64,000 nucleotides of DNA, from the NCBI GenBank assembly GCA_903893315.1, contig CAITLU010000008.1, forward strand, positions 40,194-104,193. The letters are read 5' to 3'. Position numbers and translations under genes: made by a program. This document shows, piece after piece, positions 37,125 to 45,063 of this stretch; positions within the stretch are counted from its first letter, which is position 1; the number at the start of each line of letters is the position of its first letter. Source of the stretch: an uncultured bacterium. GTDB lineage: Bacteria > Desulfobacterota > Binatia > UBA1149 > CAITLU01. The notes beneath the pieces were generated by a model. It saw only the letters and a list, made by a program, of their open reading frames with translations, was not told the origin of the DNA and ran no database searches.

Positions 37125-39029
37125 CTAGCGGCAGGCCAGTGAGGCGCCTTGCGTGCGGCAGGCCGACACAAGCACTTGCCCGCAGTCGCCCAGCACCTCG
37201 TCTCCGATCTGCACGCGCACGCTGAGCGCGCTCTGTCCTTGAAGCAGCGACAGGTCGGCTCTTGCCACCTTGGCCTTGATCCTGGTCACTCCCGGCGGCG
37301 GTTGGTACTTGACCGACATCGAAGCAAGGCCGTTGGTCTGTCGCGCCGATTGGTCATTGGAGCGGAATACGAAACTCGCGCCGAGTCCCGTCGCGTCTTT
37401 CCATAACGTGGCCGGCGCCGTCGCCTGGTAGAGTATCGCGCCGGCGGCGTCGCTTACTCTGATCGAGGCGCCACCGATGGTGGGCGGGCTCGAAAGCCCG
37501 TCGACAAAAATGCCGGCGCTTACGATCATTCCGTCGTTGCCGATGTCGGGACGTACGGTGGCCCTCAGCCTGAGCTTGTCCAGAGGCCGGTAGTTTAACT
37601 GAGGCAGGCAACTCCCCGATGAACAGATGCCGTCGTAGGTGCAGATGTCACCGTCGTCGCACGGAGCCGTGTTGAACAGGTGGCGGCAATAACCGGCGCC
37701 GTCGCAAGTGTCGTCGGTACACCGGTCAGCGTCGTCGCTGCACTGCGTTCCGAGCGAGTCGAACAGGCAATCATTTCGGCAACAGTCGCCCGGTGTGTCG
37801 TTGCCGTCGTCGCACTCTTCTCCAGGATCCACGACGCCGTTGCCGCAGCCCACCGCGGCGATGGCCGTGATGCATTGGGCGGCGTCTACAACCGGCGTGA
37901 TCGAGTTCCTGCTGCACGCGGAGAACTCCTCGGCTGCGTCCGCTGCCAGCGTAGGCCACATCACGAATCCGTAAGCGGCGGCCGAACACGGAGAGGCGGC
38001 AACGCCGTCGTGAGAAGCGCCGAGGTTGTGTCCGATCTCGTGTCCGACCAGCAGCGACATCATGTGATTGTCGAGTGCGAAGTTCTGGGAGAGGCCGACA
38101 CCCAGGTAGCTGTTGCAGACGGAGTCGAGGTAGGCGACGCCGATCACCGAGCCGGTCAGATCGCGACCGGTAAGCAGGTGGGTGGCGCCGCCGCCTGACA
38201 GCAGGCCGCCCGCGGCCCTTGCGGCGGCCAGATCCTGCAGGAGATTTACCGGCACACTGGTGGCGGAGAACGGTTCGATCCCCTGGCTGGTGTAAATCAC
38301 GGTGGCCACCACTTGCAGGGTGACGCCCAGGTTCGTGACGTAGAAACCGTCGACCTGGTTGATGATGCCGAGCATGTAGTCGGCGGTGGCGGCCCCGTGG
38401 AGCCTGTACATCGCGAAGTCGGCTACCAGCGTGAGTTGGAGGAGTCCAAGACCGCTTCCGCGTTGGCGAGGCGGCATCGCGATTGCGCCGCGCGCCGTTG
38501 CGCCGTTGCCGGGGTGCGCTGCTCGCTCCTCGGTGGCGCATGAGACGGCGGGGAGCGCAGACGGATCGAGGTCGCTTTCCCGATAGACCAGGGTGCGGCC
38601 CGCGGCGTCCGGCAGGTAGCGCGACAGCGGTTCGAGGAAATAGGTCAGACCTCCGCGACGCACGTAGCCGTCGAGCGCACCGGCCTCTATCGAGACCCGA
38701 ACCTGCGCCTGAGCATCGTCGGCCAAGTGCCCGCTGTATAACTGTTTTGGCGCGGGAGCCTGGTGGCTTCCGGAGTTGTCTACCAGGATCGTCGTGGCGT
38801 TGTCGGCGAGGATGGTTGAGGGCTCGAGGATCAGGTCGAAGCGCTCGCCCAGCGCAGTCAGCGAGGCCGCAACGATCGCCGTCCCGGGGCCGCCGCTTCT
38901 GGCAAAGGCGGCCGTGACACTTTCGTAGGTCCGGATGTACCGCGGCACCGCGCCGGCGCGCGCGTCAAGGCCAGCGCTGAGCATCACGCTCACGGCTAAT
39001 ACCGCGCTGGCCAGAGGTCCGACACGCAT
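37125..39029 (-). CDS. Secreted M12B/reprolysin-like metallopeptidase with Cys-rich repeats
   Basis: 634 residues from the ATG at 39029. A signal peptide (LASAVLAVSVMLSAGLDARA) is followed by a propeptide-like domain (YSGHL...GALDGYVRRGGLTYFLEPL) similar in layout to ADAM prodomains. The catalytic domain has the metzincin zinc motif HEIGHNLGASHD (H330, E331, H334, H340) and a Met-turn-like GFVMWP near 357. Cys-rich DUF4215-like repeats follow (CGNGVVDPGEECDDGNDTPGDCC, DRCTDDTCDGAGYC), then about 150 beta-rich residues. An exported zinc protease, probably surface-associated. Confidence 0.87.
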   Translation of the reverse strand: MRVGPLASAVLAVSVMLSAGLDARAGAVPRYIRTYESVTAAFARSGGPGTAIVAASLTALGERFDLILEPSTILADNATTILVDNSGSHQAPAPKQLYSGHLADDAQAQVRVSIEAGALDGYVRRGGLTYFLEPLSRYLPDAAGRTLVYRESDLDPSALPAVSCATEERAAHPGNGATARGAIAMPPRQRGSGLGLLQLTLVADFAMYRLHGAATADYMLGIINQVDGFYVTNLGVTLQVVATVIYTSQGIEPFSATSVPVNLLQDLAAARAAGGLLSGGGATHLLTGRDLTGSVIGVAYLDSVCNSYLGVGLSQNFALDNHMMSLLVGHEIGHNLGASHDGVAASPCSAAAYGFVMWPTLAADAAEEFSACSRNSITPVVDAAQCITAIAAVGCGNGVVDPGEECDDGNDTPGDCCRNDCLFDSLGTQCSDDADRCTDDTCDGAGYCRHLFNTAPCDDGDICTYDGICSSGSCLPQLNYRPLDKLRLRATVRPDIGNDGMIVSAGIFVDGLSSPPTIGGASIRVSDAAGAILYQATAPATLWKDATGLGASFVFRSNDQSARQTNGLASMSVKYQPPPGVTRIKAKVARADLSLLQGQSALSVRVQIGDEVLGDCGQVLVSACRTQGASLACR

Positions 39030-39173
39030 CTTGTTGCTTCCGGGTGAGGCCGAGTCCGAACGCCGGCAAGGTACAGGCGCGGTGCAGGTTTGGGAAACGT
39101 TTTGCCGCTGCGCTGCGCAGCGCGGTTGTTTACCGAGGCAAGGGCCGCTACGAGGCGTAGCCGAGGTGCGCAA

Positions 39174-40691
39174 ATGTATGGGCTAGGACTTTCGGACCTT
39201 TGGTTTGTGCCTTCTGTCGTCACCCGCGCGCCGGTGCCGCGCGACCTCGAGTCGGTGCAGACGATCGACGCCGACGCAGAGATCGATCCGCGCGAAGTCG
39301 GCGTCGATCCGGCCGCCGTGGATGCGATCTGGGCGGCCGCTCAGCGTTGGTACGGCACCGGTATCCACCCGGCGATTTCGGTCTGCGTGCGGGTACGCGG
39401 GCAGATCGTACTCAAGCGGGCGATCGGCCACGCTGCCGGCGCAGGGCCGCAGGACGGCGACGACGCACCCAAGGTTCTGGCGACACCCGAGACTCCGTTC
39501 AACGCATACTCCGCTTCCAAGCCGATGGCGGCGATGGTCATCCACCTGCTCGACCAGCGTCACCAACTGCACCTCGACGATCCGATCTGCGAGTACATTC
39601 CCGACTTCGCCCGTCACGGAAAAGAATCAGTGACGATTCGTCACGTGCTCACACACCGGGCCGGCATTCCGACGCTTCCCGAAGAAGCCCTGGACCTGTC
39701 GCTTCTCGAGGACGTCACCAACAGAAACGCGGTGTCGCTGCTGTGCGATGCCAGGCCGGTCTCCAGAGCCGGCGGCCGTCTGGCCTACCACGCCATCACC
39801 GGCGGCTTCCTGCTCGGAGAGATCGTGCGCTGCGTGACCGGCAAGAACATCCGCACCGTGATCGACGAGGAACTGTGCAAGCCGCTCGGCTGGCGCTGGA
39901 TGAATTACGGCGTGAAGCGCCGCGACATCGGCAAGACCGCGCGTAACTACTTCACCGGGTTCCCGTTGGTGCCGCCGCTGCGCAGCATCCTGCACGGAGT
40001 GCTCGGCACCGACTTCGAGCAGGCCATCGACGCGTCGAACGATCCGCGCTTCGTGATGGGCGTACTGCCGTCGGCCAACCTCTTCGGCACCGCCGACGAG
40101 ATGTCGCAGTTCTATCAATTGTTGCTCGACGGCGGAGAACTCGGCGGTGTGCGCGTGTTCGAACCGCGGACGGTTTGGCGCGCCACCGCCGAGCAGTCCT
40201 ACGGCGAACTCGACTTCACGCTCGGCGTGCCGCTGCGTTACGGCATGGGATTCATGCTCGGCGGCGACTGGCTGAGTCTCTACGGTCTCGACACTCGCTA
40301 CGCTTTCGGACACCTCGGCTTCACCAACATCGTCACCTGGGCCGATCCGCAACGCCATCTTGCCGCTGCGGTGATGACCAGCGGAAAGCCCGCGATCTAT
40401 CCCGAGATGTATCAGGCTTTCGCCTTCACCAACGCGATCACGGCGGCGTGTCCCAAGGACGACGCAGTGCCGCCGACGCCGCACGTCGAGACTGGCAGAC
40501 CGCGCGCAAAGAGGGCGGTTCAAAAGCCGCGCGTTGCTGCAACGCCGTCAAGCAAAGGGCGGAGTGGAAAGCCACGTGCCTCGGCAGCGCCGGTTGTTAA
40601 GGCGCCGCGCGCAAAGTCAGGGGCGGCCAGGCCAGCGCGCAAGGCCGGCGCCGTCACCAGGAAACGCCGGCCCGAGACCACGCGGCGTTAG
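39174..40691 (+). CDS. Serine hydrolase of the beta-lactamase/EstB family with basic low-complexity tail
   Basis: 505 residues from the ATG at 39174 (MYGLGLSDLW). NAYSASKPMAAMVIHLLDQ carries the SxxK motif (SASK), and LAYHAITGGFLLGEIV is the Tyr region. HLGFTNI in YAFGHLGFTN replaces the third KTG-type motif, as in class C-like esterases. The final 65 residues are Ala/Lys/Arg/Pro-rich (KSGAARPARKAGAVTRKRR), like histone-H1 tails. No signal peptide is seen. A cytoplasmic esterase or peptidase is likely; substrate unknown. Divergent from the metallopeptidase. Confidence 0.87.
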   Translation: MYGLGLSDLWFVPSVVTRAPVPRDLESVQTIDADAEIDPREVGVDPAAVDAIWAAAQRWYGTGIHPAISVCVRVRGQIVLKRAIGHAAGAGPQDGDDAPKVLATPETPFNAYSASKPMAAMVIHLLDQRHQLHLDDPICEYIPDFARHGKESVTIRHVLTHRAGIPTLPEEALDLSLLEDVTNRNAVSLLCDARPVSRAGGRLAYHAITGGFLLGEIVRCVTGKNIRTVIDEELCKPLGWRWMNYGVKRRDIGKTARNYFTGFPLVPPLRSILHGVLGTDFEQAIDASNDPRFVMGVLPSANLFGTADEMSQFYQLLLDGGELGGVRVFEPRTVWRATAEQSYGELDFTLGVPLRYGMGFMLGGDWLSLYGLDTRYAFGHLGFTNIVTWADPQRHLAAAVMTSGKPAIYPEMYQAFAFTNAITAACPKDDAVPPTPHVETGRPRAKRAVQKPRVAATPSSKGRSGKPRASAAPVVKAPRAKSGAARPARKAGAVTRKRRPETTRR

Positions 40692-40725
40692 CGAGCCGCG
40701 CGCTGTGGTTCATCGCCAGCCGTGT

Positions 40726-42762
40726 CTATGCCATCGCCGTTTCGAGCACACGGATCGGCAGCACGATGGTCTGGAGCCCACGGAACTGGAGGCGACGTTG
40801 GATCGCGTAGGCGCTTTCGTTGTGCAGGAACGGGTGGTGCCATTTCTCGCGTTCGAAGATCAGCTTGCCGGTGAAAAAGATCGCTCCGGGAAACTCCGCC
40901 GCCAGATCGCCGCACAACTGCTCGGTGGTCTGGACTGCTTCGGTTCCGAGTTCCATTCGGCAATCCGCGTGCCAGCCGTGGCTGCGCGCCCAGTTCACGT
41001 ACTTATTCAGCATCTCTTCGGTGTCGCGTCTGAGGCAAGTGATCTCCTGGGTGCCCTTGAAGCTTCCCGAATCGACCACCGCAGCCGACACGAAGACCAT
41101 GTTGCGGAAGTGGCGGGGAAAAAGCTTTTCGATCGACAGGATCTGGTGGAGTCCGAAGCCCGAGAACGACGCAACGCAGATCACCGCCGTCGGCGCGGTC
41201 TTGTCGATCGGCGTCTCGGGTTCGCTGGCCTTGGGGTCGATCGGCAACGCGAGCAGCAGGTCATCGAGGCGTTTCAGTTGCCGATCGACGATCCGGTAGT
41301 TGTGACGGATACCGAATGCGAGTGCGACGGCGGCGCCGGTCAGTACCGTGGTGATCCAGCCTCCCTCGGCGAATTTTTCGTAGACCGTAACGACGAGAAT
41401 GCTGGAACACAGAACGAAGCCGAGAGTGTGGATTCCCAGCTGGCTCTTCCAGTGGGGTTCTGTGTGACGCTCGAGTATCCAATGCCGAGCCATGCCGAGC
41501 TGGGTCAGCGAGAACGTGACGAAGACGTTGATCGAATACATGACGACCAGGATGGCGATGCTTCCTCGTGTGTAGAGCAGCGCCGCCAGCGCGGCCACGC
41601 CCATGATGAAGACGCCGTTCTTGGTCACGAGACGATCGGACAGCTGGGCAAGGCGATGTGGCATCCACGAGTCGACTGCCATGTTTGCGAGCACGCGAGG
41701 GCCGTCGAGGAAGCCGGCCTGGGCGCCTACCACCAGGAGGGTCGCTTCAGCGAAGAGGCTGATGGCGATGAACCATGATCCTACCGGCAAGCCCATCAGG
41801 GCCCAATGTCCGAACAGGTTGGTGAACAGCGCTGCGTTCATCGTCTGGCCTTCCACCGGTCTCGTGTCGGTCAGCAGATACCCGAGCAGGATGCCGCCGG
41901 CGGTGAACGCCAGCGAGAATGCCATCAGCACCATCGTGCGCCGCCCGGTTCTCACCTTGGGTTCGCGAAGCGTCGCCACGCCGTTGGAGACCGCCTCGAT
42001 GCCGGTATAGGTGCCGCCGCCCAGCGAGTAGGCGCGCAGCAACAGCATCAGCACGGGGATCCAGCCGAGCTTGTCGACCGACGAGTGGAATTCGTTCGTG
42101 GTGTGGATCGCGATTTCCGGCAACGCGGTAAAGTGCAGAACTACCACGTAGACGATCATGAACGCGTGGGTGATGAGAAACAGGATGAAAATCGGCGCCA
42201 GGAAATTTACCGACTCGCGCACGCCGCGAAGGTTCAGGATAATGAGGCAGCAGACGATCACGACGGCGGCGCCGAGCTTGTAGCGTTGCCACTCCAGCGG
42301 CATCAGTGACCAGAGCTGGTCGCAGGCACTGGCGATAGAAACCGTGATGGTCAGCACGTAGTCGACCAGAAGCGCGCAGCCCGACAGCACACCGGCGCGT
42401 TTGCCGAGCAGCTTAGTCGCCACCAGGTAGCCGCCGCCGCCGCCGGGAAAGTGGCGGATCAGGTTCGAGTATGTGAACGCGATGACAGCGATGGTGAAGG
42501 TCGTCATCGCGATCAGTATCGGAGCCATGTGGGCGTGGTGGCCGAGGGCCTTGTACGCCTCCTCGGGACCGTAGGCCGAAGAGGACAGGCCGTCGGCCCC
42601 CAGACCTACCCAGGCCAGAAACGCCACCAGCGAGACGTGGCGGAATATATCGGGGTCGTTGATTTCGCGCGGCGCGCCGATCAGGAGACGACGCAGCCTT
42701 CGGCTGAATGGCTCGGGAGATGCGTCGGCGCCGGGGCGCTGGAGGTTGTCGGTGGTGCTCAT
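40726..42762 (-). CDS. APC-superfamily transporter, KimA/KUP-like candidate potassium importer
   Basis: 678 residues with about twelve membrane helices (residues 45-480) and a C-terminal soluble region of about 190 residues. VGLGADGLSSSAYGPEEAYKALG and RHFPGGGGGYLVATKLLG are shared with KimA-type APC permeases. The C-terminal domain (TAPTAVICVASFSGFGLHQIL...) looks like a cytosolic regulatory domain. It could import K+ or an amino acid; the divergent KdpD/KdpE-like pair 98 bases away favours K+. No Kdp ATPase genes are in the window. Confidence 0.85.
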   Translation of the reverse strand: MSTTDNLQRPGADASPEPFSRRLRRLLIGAPREINDPDIFRHVSLVAFLAWVGLGADGLSSSAYGPEEAYKALGHHAHMAPILIAMTTFTIAVIAFTYSNLIRHFPGGGGGYLVATKLLGKRAGVLSGCALLVDYVLTITVSIASACDQLWSLMPLEWQRYKLGAAVVIVCCLIILNLRGVRESVNFLAPIFILFLITHAFMIVYVVVLHFTALPEIAIHTTNEFHSSVDKLGWIPVLMLLLRAYSLGGGTYTGIEAVSNGVATLREPKVRTGRRTMVLMAFSLAFTAGGILLGYLLTDTRPVEGQTMNAALFTNLFGHWALMGLPVGSWFIAISLFAEATLLVVGAQAGFLDGPRVLANMAVDSWMPHRLAQLSDRLVTKNGVFIMGVAALAALLYTRGSIAILVVMYSINVFVTFSLTQLGMARHWILERHTEPHWKSQLGIHTLGFVLCSSILVVTVYEKFAEGGWITTVLTGAAVALAFGIRHNYRIVDRQLKRLDDLLLALPIDPKASEPETPIDKTAPTAVICVASFSGFGLHQILSIEKLFPRHFRNMVFVSAAVVDSGSFKGTQEITCLRRDTEEMLNKYVNWARSHGWHADCRMELGTEAVQTTEQLCGDLAAEFPGAIFFTGKLIFEREKWHHPFLHNESAYAIQRRLQFRGLQTIVLPIRVLETAMA

Positions 42763-42860
42763 GTGACCTTGCCGGAAACGGGAACGGCTGAAAAAGCCGC
42801 AGTGTGAGGCACTGTTGTCGAAGAAGTCCGTAGGGGTTCGTAAGGAAACTCTAAAGGCCG

Positions 42861-44327
42861 GTGGAAAGCGCTTCGCGTTTAGATAGCTTCGTGGCCGTGG
42901 AGGTGTTGTTCAGGCGTCTGCTGGGCTCTGGATGCGGCGTTCTCGCGGTGCTGGCGGCCACTGCTGTGGCTAAGGCTGCCGGCGCCAATCCGTCGACGGC
43001 CGGGTTCCTGTTCCTCATCGTCGTCCTGTTTACCGCTACCGAAGGTGGTTTTACCGCCGGTGTCTGCGCTTCGATCGCTGCCACTGCCTGCTTCAACTTC
43101 TACTTCCTGCCGCCGGTAGGCACCTTTCACATTGCTGCGTCTGACAACTGGGCTGCACTGGCGGCGTTCCTGACGGTTGCAGGTCTGGCCAGCCGCCTGG
43201 TCGCGCAGGCCAAGGAGGAGGCGCGCCGCGCTCGGGCCCACGCCCGCGAAGTCGAAGCGGTCAGCAAACTCAGCGTCGGTCTGCTTGCCTCTGCGCACGA
43301 GCAGCGCTTCCTGGCCGAGGCGGCGGCGACGGCGCTGCTTGCCACCGGGGCGCGTTCAGCCGGAGTCGTCGTCTACGAGAACCTCAAGGGACTGGTCCTG
43401 GCGTGGAGTGGCGAGGCGCCACCTCCCAATCTGATCGAGAGAGCCGTTGCGGCGCGAGCCTGCGTGCAGGCCGTTTCTCTGTCGCAGGAATCGGATCGTG
43501 ACCTGCTGGTTCCCTTGCTGGTCGGCGGCGAATCGGTCGGCGTATTGGTGAGCCTTGGGAATCCCGCCACGCGCAGCGCCGTCGAGTCGGTAGCCAAGGT
43601 GCTGACACTGGCGCTGGAACGAGAGAAGTTGCTGCGCGAGCAGGCCCACATGGAAGCCCTCAAGGAAAGCGAAGCTCTGAAGAGCGCGTTGCTCGGCGCG
43701 GTTTCTCACGACTTGTCGACGCCGCTTACCGCGATCGGCTTTCAGGTAGGGGCGCTCAAGCGGAAGCTGGCCGGAGCCGAGGCCTACGATGGTGTTGTCG
43801 AACTCGAGGCCGAGGTCTTGCGTCTGCGTCGCAGGATCGAGGGCCTGCTGGCCATGGGTCGTCTGGAAGCCGGCAACATCGCGCCGCGGCCTGAGCCTGT
43901 ACCCGCTGCGGATCTGTTTCGTCAGGCCAGGGAAAGCCTGCCGCTGCCCGGCAGGCCGCTTGAGGTCCGGATCGATGCCGATTGTGCTGATGTCTACGCC
44001 GACCCTTCGCTGGCCCTGGAGATCATCGTCAACCTTCTCGAGAACGCCGACCGCGCCTCGCCCGAAGGCGTGTCGATCGAACTGGTGGCGACTTCGACCG
44101 CGGACACGGTGAGACTCGGTGTGCTCGATCACGGTCGCGGGATGGCGGGCGTCGCGGCCGGCAGCGAAATCGCGTTGAACGACGTGCTTCCGCGCGGGCT
44201 CGGTCTGGAGATCGCGCGGCGTTTTGCGTTGGCCAGCGGCGGCAGCGTCTCGTTGCAGTCGCGACGCGGTGGTGGCGTCGCGGCTTGGGTGTGTCTTCCG
44301 GCCGCGGTGCTGGAGGCCTCATCGTGA
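42861..44327 (+). CDS. KdpD-like sensor histidine kinase without the N-terminal KdpD/USP domains
   Basis: 488 residues from a GTG at 42861. Residues 15-115 contain the four-helix DUF4118 module of KdpD (VLAATAVAKAAGANPSTAGFLFLI..., FNFYFLPPVGTFHI). Then comes a GAF-like region (about 130-250), the H-box GAVSHDLSTP with H283, and an ATPase domain with NLLENADRAS and GLGLEIARRFALASGG. The cytoplasmic KdpD and USP domains present in E. coli KdpD are missing. It probably senses K+ status or turgor. The regulator gene overlaps by four bases. Confidence 0.93.
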   Translation: MESASRLDSFVAVEVLFRRLLGSGCGVLAVLAATAVAKAAGANPSTAGFLFLIVVLFTATEGGFTAGVCASIAATACFNFYFLPPVGTFHIAASDNWAALAAFLTVAGLASRLVAQAKEEARRARAHAREVEAVSKLSVGLLASAHEQRFLAEAAATALLATGARSAGVVVYENLKGLVLAWSGEAPPPNLIERAVAARACVQAVSLSQESDRDLLVPLLVGGESVGVLVSLGNPATRSAVESVAKVLTLALEREKLLREQAHMEALKESEALKSALLGAVSHDLSTPLTAIGFQVGALKRKLAGAEAYDGVVELEAEVLRLRRRIEGLLAMGRLEAGNIAPRPEPVPAADLFRQARESLPLPGRPLEVRIDADCADVYADPSLALEIIVNLLENADRASPEGVSIELVATSTADTVRLGVLDHGRGMAGVAAGSEIALNDVLPRGLGLEIARRFALASGGSVSLQSRRGGGVAAWVCLPAAVLEASS

Positions 44328-45025
44328 GTCGCGCCGGTACGGTACTCGTCGTTGATGACGATCCTGCAATTCGTCGTGTGCTCGGCGCCGAACTCATCGC
44401 GGCGGGGTACGATGCGCGCACGGCAAGAGACGGCAGCGAAGCCGTGGAGAGCGTGGAGATGTTTTCTCCGGACGTCATCGTCACCGACCTGGCGATGCCG
44501 GAAATGGACGGCTTCGCGTTGATAGCGACGTTGAGGCGGCGCCTGCGAACTCCGATCATCGTGCTGTCGGTGCGCGGTGGCGAGTCGGACAAGATCCGCG
44601 CTCTTGACCTCGGCGCCGACGACTACGTTACCAAGCCGGTTTCTCTTCCCGAGTTGCTCGCGCGTGTGCGCACCCAGCTTCGCCGCGTTGCCCCCGAACA
44701 TCCGGTGCTGGTTTTTCCCGACCTGTTGATCGACGCCGAGCGGCGTCTGGTAGTGCAGGGCAAGCGCGAAGTGCATCTGACGCCGCGCGAGTTCGCGATC
44801 CTGGAACTGCTGGCCACCAGCGCCGGGCGGCCAGTTTCGGTGCAGAAGATCCTCGCCAAAGTGTGGGAACCCGACCAGGCCGTCACGCCCGACGCGGTGC
44901 GCGTGCACGTCAGTGCACTGCGCAAGAAACTCGAGCCCGAGCCGGCCAGGCCGCGTTATATCGTCACTGAGCCGTGGGTCGGGTACCGCTTCATCGCCGA
45001 GCCGATCGAAGCGAAGAACGAGTAA
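44324..45025 (+). CDS. KdpE-like OmpR-family response regulator
   Basis: 233 residues from a GTG at 44324 overlapping the kinase stop (GTGA). The receiver domain has D11-D13, phospho-acceptor D55 (VTDLAMPEMDG) and K104. The C-terminal winged helix (HLTPREFAILELLATSAGRPVS...VRVHVSALRKKLEPEPARPRYIVTEPWVGYRF) is the OmpR/KdpE type. It most likely controls the divergent transporter gene, since no kdp ATPase genes are in the window. Confidence 0.94.
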   Translation: MSRAGTVLVVDDDPAIRRVLGAELIAAGYDARTARDGSEAVESVEMFSPDVIVTDLAMPEMDGFALIATLRRRLRTPIIVLSVRGGESDKIRALDLGADDYVTKPVSLPELLARVRTQLRRVAPEHPVLVFPDLLIDAERRLVVQGKREVHLTPREFAILELLATSAGRPVSVQKILAKVWEPDQAVTPDAVRVHVSALRKKLEPEPARPRYIVTEPWVGYRFIAEPIEAKNE

Positions 45026-45063
45026 GACGCCGCGAAGATCCGGCCGGACTTCAGGAATTGTTC

